Shown piece by piece: positions 1 to 7,745 of a stretch of 10,032 nucleotides of DNA. The notes under the pieces were generated by a model that worked only from the letters and a program-made list of their open reading frames with translations, did not search any database and was not told where the DNA came from. The DNA is from Bacteroidota bacterium (GTDB lineage Bacteria; Bacteroidota; Ignavibacteria; Tepidaquicellales; Tepidaquicellaceae). Where the stretch lies: positions 1-10,032 of the forward strand of contig DOWN01000144.1 of the NCBI GenBank assembly GCA_003519545.1. The letters are read 5' to 3'. Numbering within the stretch: position 1 is the first letter of the stretch; each line of letters opens with the position of its first letter. The position numbers were made by a program, and so were the translations under genes.

Positions 1-2
1 AT

Positions 3-167
3 TGCGTTTTATTTGCTTACAATGGTGCAATTGAAAGAAAATTTACACCCGTTATTCTGCAAAACGGTATTTTAAGTTCAAAAAAAGATAACGTATTTTC
101 AACTTACAGAGACAGGCAAATTATTTCATATTCAGCAGTAAATTTTATTTGTGATTTATTAAATTAA
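3..167 (+). CDS. 3' end of an unidentified plus-strand gene (partial)
   Basis: Only the last 54 codons are in the window; the gene enters from the left edge. The frame starting at base 3 stays open to a TAA at 165-167, while the other two plus frames and all three minus frames are broken by stops in this stretch, so I take it as real coding sequence. The visible tail runs from about CVLFAYNGAIERKF through TYRDRQIISYSAV to a C-terminus of ICDLLN. It looks like the end of a compact soluble protein with alternating hydrophobic strands and a final helix. There is no membrane segment, no T9SS sorting tail and no recognisable catalytic motif. I do not recognise the family. It converges on the minus-strand operon, and its stop codon overlaps that of the PorV-like gene. 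No intrinsic terminator is visible after it; any would lie inside the opposing gene. Confidence 0.6.
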   Translation, partial: CVLFAYNGAIERKFTPVILQNGILSSKKDNVFSTYRDRQIISYSAVNFICDLLN

Positions 168-1057
168 AAATCCAGTCTAAGACCGAAGCGGTTTACGTTC
201 CCAAGATATTTATGAGTATTAAATGAATAATCAAGAGCAACATATTTATATTTAATTCCTGCCCCTGCCGAGAATGAATTGTAAGTTGTGTTATAACCGC
301 TTCTGATTGCAATCATTTCATCAAATAATAAATACTCACCACCTATCGCAAATATTTCATCTTTGCCGGTTTCAAAAATAGCTTCCGGAGATAGTTTAAG
401 TTCAGGAATGGGTTTATATACAAAGCCGAATTTTACTTTAGTATTATATACATCTTCAGTATTATTGATTTTAACTTTTGGAGCAAGTAAATCCTGGAAC
501 ATCAATCCGACAGTTAAATTTTTATTTACATTGGAATAAACTCCTAAGTCCAATCCCCAACCGCTTCCTGAATATCCGGCAAGTGATTGATTTAAAAATT
601 TAATTGAACCGCCGATATTTAAATTATCAAGAAAATATTTTGTGTATGATAAATAAAATACCGATTGATTACTGCTGAAAGTCATCCCTGTGGGACCTGT
701 TTCATTTTCAACAAAAGGAATATCTCCTACATTCATATACACAACACCTAAACCAACTATTCCAAAATCAAAATTATTAACAATTCCAAATGTTCCGTAA
801 TTTATCCCGTCTATATCATTAAACAGTTTTGAATACATTCCTGTCACGGCAGTTTTTTTAATATTTATCATTGCACCCGGATTATAAAAAATTGCAGATG
901 CATCATCAGAAATAGAAACAAACGCCTGGCCCATAGCATTTGCCCTAGCAGAGAATCCGTTTTTCAGAAATGCACCCGGTTCACCACCATCTTGAGTCTG
1001 TGCGTTTAGGTTGAAATTTATAAATAAACCGAGAAGTAATAAAATTAATTTTTTCAT
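164..1057 (-). CDS. PorV/PorQ-family outer-membrane beta-barrel protein
   Basis: The 297-residue product has a clear signal peptide (MKKLILLLLGLFINFNLNAQ, cleavage near residue 20). The mature N-terminus carries the pattern typical of PorV/PorQ (UPF0164, FadL-like) barrels: G-F-S-A-R-A-N-A-M-G-Q-A-F at about 34-46, then D-D-A-S-A-I-F-Y-N-P-G at about 51-61. The rest is alternating amphipathic beta-strands with Gly/Tyr-rich turns, ending in LRLDF with the C-terminal Phe usual for outer-membrane barrels. Length fits the family (about 300-400). In T9SS organisms PorV shuttles cargo from the translocon to the attachment complex and PorQ takes part in that complex; many genomes also carry extra paralogues of unknown role. 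Its ATG overlaps the stop of the upstream T9SS-tailed gene by 4 nt (ATGA), which suggests a dedicated partner for that cargo (inference). A run of five G (1065-1069 on the minus strand) lies 7 nt before the ATG and may weakly act as a ribosome site. I cannot tell PorV, PorQ and paralogue apart. Confidence 0.85.
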   Translation of the reverse strand: MKKLILLLLGLFINFNLNAQTQDGGEPGAFLKNGFSARANAMGQAFVSISDDASAIFYNPGAMINIKKTAVTGMYSKLFNDIDGINYGTFGIVNNFDFGIVGLGVVYMNVGDIPFVENETGPTGMTFSSNQSVFYLSYTKYFLDNLNIGGSIKFLNQSLAGYSGSGWGLDLGVYSNVNKNLTVGLMFQDLLAPKVKINNTEDVYNTKVKFGFVYKPIPELKLSPEAIFETGKDEIFAIGGEYLLFDEMIAIRSGYNTTYNSFSAGAGIKYKYVALDYSFNTHKYLGNVNRFGLRLDF

Positions 1058-4000
1058 CTTGCAACCCCCATTTTCTGATTCTTTGTATATGTCATACCGT
1101 TCAGTTTTGCTTCAACATTTATAATATATACACCGCTTGCTACCAAAATATTTTTTCCGTTTTTTAAATCCCAGACATAATCCCAGTAAATTCCATTTTT
1201 AATCAAATCATTTTTGCTCACTTCTTTCACCAGTTCTCCACCTAAATCAAAAATTCTGATTTTGATTTCATCGGTATTTAATGGAAGTTCTACTCTGATT
1301 GTAGTTTTTTCCTGAGTTACCGGGTTAGGATAATTGAAAATTCTGCCGAGTTGATCCGGTTGTGGAGGCGGCGAGTAATCACTTTCATCCCAACGGGTAT
1401 TTCCTAAGTTATAACCAAATGATTGCCAGTAAACTTTTGAATTACTGTTTGAATTTGGAAATTCAAAAGCACGAATTGTCTGATCATATGATGCCAATAC
1501 AATATCAAGTTTTCCGTTATTATCAATATCACCTACAGCAGGACCTGAAACTACCCATGAATTAAAAATCGGTATTGAACTTGTGTTTAACTCATCCACA
1601 AATCCATCACCATCCAATATAATAGTTGCTCCTATCATTGAAGGAATTATAATCTCCGGAAACTCATCACCTGTAACATCAGCGATAACAGGAGTAGAAA
1701 GTATATTTGTAACTGTTTGGAATTCCCATTGTGTGGATAATGTTTCACTATTTAAACAATGGATTATTCCGTCTGACGTAATCGCAATAATATCTTTAGT
1801 TCCGTCATTATTTATATCATACATAACAGGTGAAGAAATAAATTCATCACCGAGTTTTTTCTTATTAAATAATGTTCCGTCTCTGTTGAAAATGTAAAGA
1901 GTTCCACCTGAGGTTGTAATTACAATCTTATTTGTTCCATCCTGAAATTTTGATATAACAGGAGATGAATAAACAAGATTGTCAAGTTTCTGAGGAAATC
2001 CGTTTAATACTTTTCCACTGTTTGTAACTACATATAAATTACTGTCAATTGTTCCGGTAATAATCTCTCTTGAACCATCAAGGAATAAATCAGCAACAGC
2101 AGGCGATGGTAAAATTAAAAAACTACCGAAAGCATCAAATGATTGCTGTAATATTTTTGGAAATCCGGGAACGACATTTCCTTGTAAATCATATACATAT
2201 AATCTGCCGCTACCCGAAAATACTACAATATATTTCTGTCCGTCACCTCTCAAATCGGCGAGAACAGGAGATGATTTAATCGAACCTTGAGTATTTACAG
2301 GAAATCCCGGTAATGTTTTTCCTGCTGAAGTGACGCAATATAAATTTCCATCATCTGAACCGAATGTAATTATGCTGAGTCCGTTATAATTTGTATCAAT
2401 TGCAGGTGTTGATCTGATTATCCCCTGAGTTGGAATTGGAAACCCGGGAAGAATATCACCTGAAGAATTAAATCCATATAATCTCTGATCCATACATCCA
2501 ATAAAAATTTCCATCTGTCCATCACGGTTTATATCCGCAATTTTAGGTGAACCAAAAAATTTTCCGATTGTATCAAGAAAAACCGTTTTGCCTGAGATTG
2601 AATTGTCAAACTCAATAGGAAGTTGTTTTACCCTCGTAATATTTGAATTATCTCCCTGAACTATTCTTCTTTTCCAAACTTTTGAAGTATCAGGATTATC
2701 ATACCAGTCGTTGAAAACATTTTCTCCGCTTATTACAAAATCTTCAAATTCCGGATATGCAATCCATATTGGATAAGCGGGACCTTCATAGGGCCATTTC
2801 CAGTCAAAAGGAACTCTATAACCAAGTGCGAGATAATAACTATATAATGGAGTATTTGAAATTACATTATTATCTACATTCTGAGTATTTCCTGCTAAGC
2901 CCGCAACAGACGCAATATGAATTTCATTTCCATATTGGGTTAATATCCAAGGATCAAAATTTTTCTCGTTTACATCTTCAATATTATTAAGTCTGTCACT
3001 GAAATTAACTTCAAGTCTTGCAGTCCATCCTTTGACTGTATATAATTGACCTGTGAAAGTATTCGTTGAAAAAATTCCTGTCGCAGGTGGTAATGCTTTT
3101 TTGGTTGAATTAAAAATTTTTACAGTGAAATTATTTGTATTTGATTGATTTGAAAAACTTTCTGCACTCACTATATTGCCAAGTGAGTCTCTTACTGTCA
3201 AAGTAGAGGAAGAATTTCCAAGCAATTTAATTGTTAAAAAATAACTGTGATCAAAAGAAGAACCACGAGCAAGTGCTTCTATATCGAAAGTTGCACGCGT
3301 TATTCTGCCTAAAGAATCAGCAAGTAACGTTTGAGAAATACCTGCTACCCAGTCATTTACATCCCAGTCATTCCAGGAACTGTTTTTTAAATCTTCGTAA
3401 GCCGTTATAAATCTGTCAGTTTGGATAAAAGCATTACTGTTTTTTACTTTTAATACAGATGATGATTGAGAACTCAAAGTATCGTTAGAAGTTGTTCCTG
3501 TTATATTAGAAATAAAATTGAAATCAGTTCCGTTTGGTATAGGGCTGCCGTTTGCATAATTAGTCAAAGCAGTTACAGTAACTGCAAATGCAATGCTGTC
3601 ATTTTGATTAAAAGTAAAATTATTCCATGTAATAATTTTACTGTTATTTACACCTGAAGAAACCGTTCCTGCACCAACATTTCCCTGACTTGGAGTAGTT
3701 AAAGATGAAGTTACAATATTAAAACCATCCGGTATAGTTAATGTAAGTTTTCGGGAAGTAAACGTATAACCAATATTTTTTGAAAAACCTGTTAAGATAG
3801 AATTACTTCCTGAATAAACCGAGTCAACATTAAATTTTGATGAGATGTTCAAATTATTTACAACCGAACTTGTCGCAAAAGACATCCACGAATTATACCA
3901 GTTAGTTATTCCGATAACGATTGGACTTGTAGAAGTAATTTTCAAAAAAGGTTGTCTGTTATTGCTCTTTAAAGCGTTATATGTATTTTGATTAACTTTG

Positions 4001-5277
4001 AAATCAGCATATCTGCCGGCATTAATTTGTATATTTGTATTTATAACTGTACCGTTAGTTGCAAGGTCAGTTATATTTACGTTTGCATTTGCGTTGGCAT
4101 ATAAAAACAAATGCGAGAAATCATCTCCAAAACTATTTCCGGTAAATGGATCTCTGCAACTTGAATTATCACCGGGTTCAGGTAACCATAAAGTAAAATT
4201 CTGACCTGCTTTATCTCCATCATTTGAAGGAGTAAAAGCATATTCATCATTTCTGCCATTATTATTTCCTGTTTCAAAATAGTTACACTGAAACAGTGAA
4301 ACTTTTCCCCCAGTCACTTGAACTCTGAATAACGGAAACTGATCATTATTATCTGCAATCCATGAAGCGTATCCATTCTGATTTAAATTATAATCACCAA
4401 TATTTACCCAAGTATTGTTTGATGTATTTAATCTGTCAAGTTTCACATTAACATTATTATTGTAACTTGAGATTTTTAATTCCTGCTCCCCTTTTTTCTC
4501 ATTTGGAATTGAGAAATAGAAAAAATTATCTAAAGTTGATCCTGAAATTCCCGGTACATAAGAACCCGAATGTCTTGTTGACTGATACAAAGAACCAATC
4601 TGCACCGTTACAGGTTTATTAGAAGTTAATAAATAAGTTTTACCGTTATCAAGTGCATTTCTTCCGTTTGTTTTAATTTCAATTAAATCCTGTTTTGTAT
4701 TTAAAGTCGTGGTGAATTTAATCTTTGTAGAATTCAAATTTACCTTTGCAGTTCCGGTTGTATTTTGTGCCGATACGGTTATATCTTTTAATGTAATTTG
4801 AGTATTATCTTCGTAAGCAAAAACATTTAAATCTCTTTTAGAAGCAACTGACTGAGGTGTGTATAAATAAAAAACAGTACCTTTCATTGTTCCGTTATCA
4901 GAAATTGCAAAATCCTGAGCATTATCTCCTTTAACAAACTGACCAAAGATTACCGGTTTATTAGATTCTAAAACAAAATAATCTCCATCCCATTTTCCAC
5001 CTGCGTCATCGTTTACCGTTCCATCTTTAATATACCTGATGTATGTTTCACCAAGTCTCAATAATCCTGAATATGAATCATCATTATCACCGTCAGCATT
5101 ATCATCAATTAAATTTATTTTTGTTGAATCATAAATAGCAGTAATCATAACAGCAACTTCTCTGTTAGTATTTGCGGCATTTGGTGGTACATATAATTGA
5201 AATTTTGACCCCACACCTGAAGCCATAACTTCGCCGGCTAAAAATAAAGTTATAAACAGTAAAATTTTTTTCATCAT
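1054..5277 (-). CDS. Giant secreted multidomain protein with T9SS C-terminal sorting domain
   Basis: The product has 1407 residues. A signal peptide spans about 1-19 (MMKKILLFITLFLAGEVMA). Residues about 20-470 are beta-rich and Asn-rich, with recurring segments ending in strings such as LESNKPVIFGQF and LTSNKPVTVQIG, resembling the N-terminal domain of IgGFc-binding-like proteins. About 470-612 resembles a DUF11/Ig-like fold. About 615-862 matches LruC/DUF4842: AYEDLKNSSWNDWDVNDWV at its start, and Pro/Trp-rich VPFDWKWP, then AYPEFEDF and FNDWY at its end. About 905-1273 is an FG-GAP/VCBS-type propeller. About 1313-1407 is the FlgD-like T9SS type A sorting domain (FNYPNP, ASGVYIINVEA, KMGVAR). 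The predicted fate is Sec export, T9SS passage and surface anchoring or release. I see no catalytic motif; adhesin, matrix or S-layer-like roles are inference. The start overlaps the phosphorylase stop by 4 nt (ATGA); a second ATG follows directly. The next gene is a PorV-like barrel. Confidence 0.9.
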   Translation of the reverse strand: MMKKILLFITLFLAGEVMASGVGSKFQLYVPPNAANTNREVAVMITAIYDSTKINLIDDNADGDNDDSYSGLLRLGETYIRYIKDGTVNDDAGGKWDGDYFVLESNKPVIFGQFVKGDNAQDFAISDNGTMKGTVFYLYTPQSVASKRDLNVFAYEDNTQITLKDITVSAQNTTGTAKVNLNSTKIKFTTTLNTKQDLIEIKTNGRNALDNGKTYLLTSNKPVTVQIGSLYQSTRHSGSYVPGISGSTLDNFFYFSIPNEKKGEQELKISSYNNNVNVKLDRLNTSNNTWVNIGDYNLNQNGYASWIADNNDQFPLFRVQVTGGKVSLFQCNYFETGNNNGRNDEYAFTPSNDGDKAGQNFTLWLPEPGDNSSCRDPFTGNSFGDDFSHLFLYANANANVNITDLATNGTVINTNIQINAGRYADFKVNQNTYNALKSNNRQPFLKITSTSPIVIGITNWYNSWMSFATSSVVNNLNISSKFNVDSVYSGSNSILTGFSKNIGYTFTSRKLTLTIPDGFNIVTSSLTTPSQGNVGAGTVSSGVNNSKIITWNNFTFNQNDSIAFAVTVTALTNYANGSPIPNGTDFNFISNITGTTSNDTLSSQSSSVLKVKNSNAFIQTDRFITAYEDLKNSSWNDWDVNDWVAGISQTLLADSLGRITRATFDIEALARGSSFDHSYFLTIKLLGNSSSTLTVRDSLGNIVSAESFSNQSNTNNFTVKIFNSTKKALPPATGIFSTNTFTGQLYTVKGWTARLEVNFSDRLNNIEDVNEKNFDPWILTQYGNEIHIASVAGLAGNTQNVDNNVISNTPLYSYYLALGYRVPFDWKWPYEGPAYPIWIAYPEFEDFVISGENVFNDWYDNPDTSKVWKRRIVQGDNSNITRVKQLPIEFDNSISGKTVFLDTIGKFFGSPKIADINRDGQMEIFIGCMDQRLYGFNSSGDILPGFPIPTQGIIRSTPAIDTNYNGLSIITFGSDDGNLYCVTSAGKTLPGFPVNTQGSIKSSPVLADLRGDGQKYIVVFSGSGRLYVYDLQGNVVPGFPKILQQSFDAFGSFLILPSPAVADLFLDGSREIITGTIDSNLYVVTNSGKVLNGFPQKLDNLVYSSPVISKFQDGTNKIVITTSGGTLYIFNRDGTLFNKKKLGDEFISSPVMYDINNDGTKDIIAITSDGIIHCLNSETLSTQWEFQTVTNILSTPVIADVTGDEFPEIIIPSMIGATIILDGDGFVDELNTSSIPIFNSWVVSGPAVGDIDNNGKLDIVLASYDQTIRAFEFPNSNSNSKVYWQSFGYNLGNTRWDESDYSPPPQPDQLGRIFNYPNPVTQEKTTIRVELPLNTDEIKIRIFDLGGELVKEVSKNDLIKNGIYWDYVWDLKNGKNILVASGVYIINVEAKLNGMTYTKNQKMGVAR
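1057..1341 (-). other. T9SS type A sorting domain (C-terminal domain of the giant protein)
   Basis: These are the last roughly 95 codons of the 1054-5277 gene. They follow a Pro-rich linker (SPPPQPDQ, about 1302-1309). The domain opens with the signature FNYPNPVTQEKTTIRVELP, continues with IKIRIFDLGGELVKEV and a Trp-containing DYVWDLKNGKN segment, then SGVYIINVEAKLNGMTYTKNQKMGVAR. This is the FlgD-like fold used as the T9SS recognition signal in Bacteroidota and Ignavibacteria; it is normally recognised by PorV and cleaved by the PorU sortase. The family match is strong, and the export route follows from it. Confidence 0.9.
1459..2565 (-). repeat. Eight-repeat FG-GAP/VCBS-type beta-propeller coding region
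   Basis: Residues about 905-1273 of the giant protein contain eight tandem units. They are anchored by S-x-P motifs whose Pro falls at about 911, 958, 1004, 1059, 1106, 1150, 1196 and 1246, a spacing of 44-55 residues (about 47 on average). Each unit reads roughly S-x-P-x-x-x-D, a D-x-N-x-D-G type calcium loop, an E/D-I-I strand, a LYV/LYG strand and, in the first four units, a closing GFP motif (LPGFP in units 1 and 2, VPGFP in 3, LNGFP in 4). The acidic loop is well kept in units 1 (DINRDG), 3, 4 and 6 (DINNDG) and degraded in 2, 5 and 7. At DNA level the repeats are diverged, with only short shared stretches where GFP is encoded. This predicts a calcium-stabilised 7- or 8-bladed propeller serving as an extracellular binding scaffold. 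Confidence 0.85.
2692..3435 (-). other. LruC / DUF4842 domain within the giant protein
   Basis: Residues about 615-862. The domain opens with an aromatic/acidic signature (AYEDLKNSSWNDWDVNDWV), which parallels the family pattern of FED, then W, then a D-x-D-x-N-D motif. It continues with a long beta-rich part containing ITRATFDIEALARG and EIHIAS. It closes with the characteristic Pro/Trp-rich run RVPFDWKWPYEGPAYPIW, then IAYPEFEDFVISGENVFNDWY. LruC-domain proteins are known from Leptospira and Bacteroidota and are generally exported; the biochemical role is not established as far as I know. Unusually, the domain here sits in the middle of the protein, between IgGFc-like and propeller parts, where my recollection of the family is that it tends to lie near the C-terminus. 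Confidence 0.7.
3868..5220 (-). other. IgGFc-binding-like N-terminal region of the giant protein
   Basis: Residues about 20-470, directly after the signal peptide. The region starts GVGSKFQLYVPPN, and a related phrase recurs at about 358-366 (GQNFTLWLP), suggesting two related halves. Within each half, beta-strand phrases alternate with extended Asn/Thr-rich loops, and segments such as SNKPVIFGQF, SNKPVTVQIG and STSPIVIGIT mark the 'keeps its property when placed' strand seen in IgGFc-binding N-terminal domains. A short Ala/Asn low-complexity stretch (YANANANVN, about 393-401) lies in the second half. The assignment is by pattern memory only. If right, it suggests a protein-binding or adhesive surface module, but the ligand cannot be inferred. 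Confidence 0.5.
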
Positions 5278-7745
5278 ATTTTTAATTGATTTACTTTCCA
5301 GATATCTTTAGCATATTCATTTATTGTTCTGTCGCTGGAAAACATTCCCATATTTGATATATTTATTATGCAAATTTCATTCCACTTTTCCTGATTTAAA
5401 TATAGTTTTTCAACTCTTAACTGAGCGTCAATATAATCTCTGAAATCTGCCATCAGAAAATAATAATCTCTGTTTAATAATTCATCTGTTAAATTTTGGA
5501 ATATTCCAGGTTCGTTTCTGTTAAAATAATTATTCTTTATCATATCAATTACTTTTTTCAGATCGCTGTCATTTTGATAATATATCTCAGGATTATAACC
5601 CTCTTTTCTTATTTTAATAATTTCATTATCCTTTAATCCGAAAATGAAAATATTTTCATCCCCTACTTCGTCTTTGATTTCTATATTTGCACCATCTAAA
5701 GTTCCTATTGTTAAAGCACCATTTAGAGCAAATTTCATATTTCCTGTTCCCGATGCTTCAAATCCTGCTGTAGAAATCTGTTCGGATAAATCTGAAGCAG
5801 GTATAATTCTCTCCGCAAGTGAAACTGAATAATTTTTCAGAAATAAAATTTTCAGTTTATCTCCAACTCTTACATCGTTATTAACAACATCAGCGATACA
5901 ATTAATCAGTTTAATAATTAACTTTGCTGTTTTATATCCCGGTGCTGCTTTACCGGAGAATATTTTGGTTCTCGGAACAACGTTATCTCCGTTTAAAATT
6001 CTGTTATACAAATGAATTGTATGTAATACATTCAATAACTGTCTTTTATACTCATGAAATCTCTTAATTTGCGAATCAAAAATAGAATCCGGATTTAATT
6101 TAATTTTATAACTGCTTTTTAAATATTCAATTAAGTTTAGTTTATTCGCATATTTAATTTCCCTGACAAGTTCTCTGAAATTTTCATCATCTTTATAAAT
6201 TTCAATTTCTTTTATTTCATCAAGATTATAAATCCAATTATTACCAATCTTTTCAGTAATTAAATTTGATAAAAGTGGGTTTGCCTGTTTAAGAAATCTT
6301 CTCGGAGATATACCGTTTGTTTTATTATTAAATTTATCAGGGAATATAGTATAAAATTCTTTAAAAATTTGTTCTTTAATAATTTGTGTGTGAAGTTTAG
6401 CAACTCCATTGACAGAGTGGCTACCGATAATAGCGAGATTAGCCATTCTTATAAATTTTTCATCCCCTTCTCTTATAACCGATAATTTTTTTATTACATC
6501 ATCATTAAAGTTGAAATCTTTTCTGACAAAATCGAGAAACCTCTGATTTATTTCATAAATTATTTGTAAATGTCTCGGAAGTAAATATTCGAATATGTTA
6601 ACTGACCATTCTTCAAGTGCTTCAGGAACAATTGTATGATTTGTATATCCAAAAGTATCTGTTGTAATTTTCCATGCCAAATCCCAGTCTAATCCTTCTT
6701 CATCAATTAAAATTCGCATTAAATCCGGAATGGCAACAGCAGGATGAGTATCGTTTAACTGAATTGCATTTTTTTCTGCAAAGTTTGATAAATCTCCGTT
6801 TAATTTTTTATGATTATGGATTATATCCTGTAATGTGGCATTAACAAAAAAATATTGTTGTTTTAATCTTAATATTTTTCCGGACAGTATTGAATCATTC
6901 GGATATAAAACTTTGGAAATTATCTCGGATGAACTTTTAGATTCAACTGCTGACATATAATCACCTTCATTAAATTCATTGAAGTCAAAAGCATCGGTTG
7001 CCCTTGCTCTCCATAATCTCAAATTATTTACTGTTTCATTTTTATAACCCGGAACTGGTATATCGTATGCAACAGCATTAATTTCTTCTGCTGAATTCCA
7101 TTTGAAATTTAATTTTCCGTTTATGTCAGTTGAAGTGCTTACATTGCCGGAAAATTTAACTTTATAAATTATTTCGTTTCTTAATATTTCCCAGGGATTT
7201 CCGGATTTCAACCAGTTATCAGGTTTTTCAATCTGATAACCGTTTTCAAAATCCTGTTCAAAAATTCCATATTCATATCTTATACCATATCCGTAAGCAG
7301 GATATTCAAGAGTTGAAAGAGAATCAAGAAAACAAGCCGCAAGTCTTCCTAATCCACCATTGCCAAGTCCCATATCATGTTCCGTTTCGATTACATCTTC
7401 AAGACTAAATCCGAGTTTTTTTAACATTTCATAACTCTCATTATATACATCTAAATTTATCAGAGAATTTCCAAGAAGACTACCCATAAGAAATTCCAAA
7501 GATAAATAATGAACTTTTTTTACATTTTCAACGGAATATTTATGTTGAGTTCTAATCCAGTTTCTAATCAGTTTATCTCTCACCGCGAGTGACAGTGCTT
7601 TTAATAAATCATATCGTGTAACATTAGATTTATCTTTCACCAAATCAAATTCAAGATGTTCCAGAAACTGATGCTCTAAATTTGTTTTTAAAGGAATCTC
7701 TTCCGTGAAGAAAATTGATTTATTTAAATTGTCCGAATTATTCAT
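5274..7745 (-). CDS. glgP: Glycogen/starch/alpha-glucan phosphorylase (GT35)
   Basis: The 823-residue product matches the full family length. It cleaves terminal alpha-1,4 bonds of glycogen or maltodextrin with phosphate to give glucose-1-phosphate, in the cytoplasm and using pyridoxal phosphate. Motifs in order: YLSLEFLMG (80-88), DMGLGNGGLGRLAACFLDSL (124-143), PVPGYKN (231-237), QLNDTHPA (329-336), NGISPRRFL (477-485), IKRFHEYKRQLLN (560-572), SGKAAPGY (597-604), and the PLP-binding segment EASGTGNMKF followed by LNGALTIGTLDGAN, with the Schiff-base lysine at about 671. No N-terminal phosphorylation site like that of animal enzymes is seen. Small departures from the common consensus are Phe for Trp in PRRFL and Phe in AGFEASG. 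The start shares one base with the upstream glycosyltransferase stop (TAATG), and its own TGA overlaps the next start (ATGA). No other glycogen genes are in the window. Glycogen versus maltodextrin preference cannot be decided. Confidence 0.97.
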   Translation of the reverse strand: MNNSDNLNKSIFFTEEIPLKTNLEHQFLEHLEFDLVKDKSNVTRYDLLKALSLAVRDKLIRNWIRTQHKYSVENVKKVHYLSLEFLMGSLLGNSLINLDVYNESYEMLKKLGFSLEDVIETEHDMGLGNGGLGRLAACFLDSLSTLEYPAYGYGIRYEYGIFEQDFENGYQIEKPDNWLKSGNPWEILRNEIIYKVKFSGNVSTSTDINGKLNFKWNSAEEINAVAYDIPVPGYKNETVNNLRLWRARATDAFDFNEFNEGDYMSAVESKSSSEIISKVLYPNDSILSGKILRLKQQYFFVNATLQDIIHNHKKLNGDLSNFAEKNAIQLNDTHPAVAIPDLMRILIDEEGLDWDLAWKITTDTFGYTNHTIVPEALEEWSVNIFEYLLPRHLQIIYEINQRFLDFVRKDFNFNDDVIKKLSVIREGDEKFIRMANLAIIGSHSVNGVAKLHTQIIKEQIFKEFYTIFPDKFNNKTNGISPRRFLKQANPLLSNLITEKIGNNWIYNLDEIKEIEIYKDDENFRELVREIKYANKLNLIEYLKSSYKIKLNPDSIFDSQIKRFHEYKRQLLNVLHTIHLYNRILNGDNVVPRTKIFSGKAAPGYKTAKLIIKLINCIADVVNNDVRVGDKLKILFLKNYSVSLAERIIPASDLSEQISTAGFEASGTGNMKFALNGALTIGTLDGANIEIKDEVGDENIFIFGLKDNEIIKIRKEGYNPEIYYQNDSDLKKVIDMIKNNYFNRNEPGIFQNLTDELLNRDYYFLMADFRDYIDAQLRVEKLYLNQEKWNEICIINISNMGMFSSDRTINEYAKDIWKVNQLKI

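Noticed and set aside
180..194. Small hairpin (ACCG - AAG - CGGT with two extra pairs) just after the plus-strand stop
   Set aside because: The stem is short, it is not followed by a T-run in either direction, and it lies inside the coding sequence of the PorV-like gene. It is probably chance.
1583..1897. Plus-strand open frame of 104 codons opposite the propeller region
   Set aside because: It lies wholly antisense to a convincing repeat-domain coding region, its Ser/Pro/Ile-rich content mirrors the complementary codons, and it has no recognisable domain.
1362..4277. Other short open frames inside the giant gene (plus strand at 1362-1565, 2070-2279, 2757-2990, 3466-3657, 3998-4204; minus strand, other frame, at 4077-4277)
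   Set aside because: All overlap strongly supported coding sequence in another frame, have low-complexity or composition-driven products and no ribosome site or family signature.
5272..5274. Second ATG as alternative start of the giant protein
   Set aside because: It is possible and changes only one residue (MMKK versus MKK). I kept the first ATG because it makes the ATGA overlap; the choice has no functional consequence.
5294..5299. GGAAAG (minus strand) as a ribosome site for the giant protein
   Set aside because: It is 16 nt from the ATG, too far for normal spacing; coupling through the ATGA overlap explains translation better.
5644..5832. Plus-strand 62-codon frame opposite the PLP-binding segment of the phosphorylase
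   Set aside because: It is antisense to the most conserved part of a well-supported enzyme; the open frame is a by-product of conserved codons.
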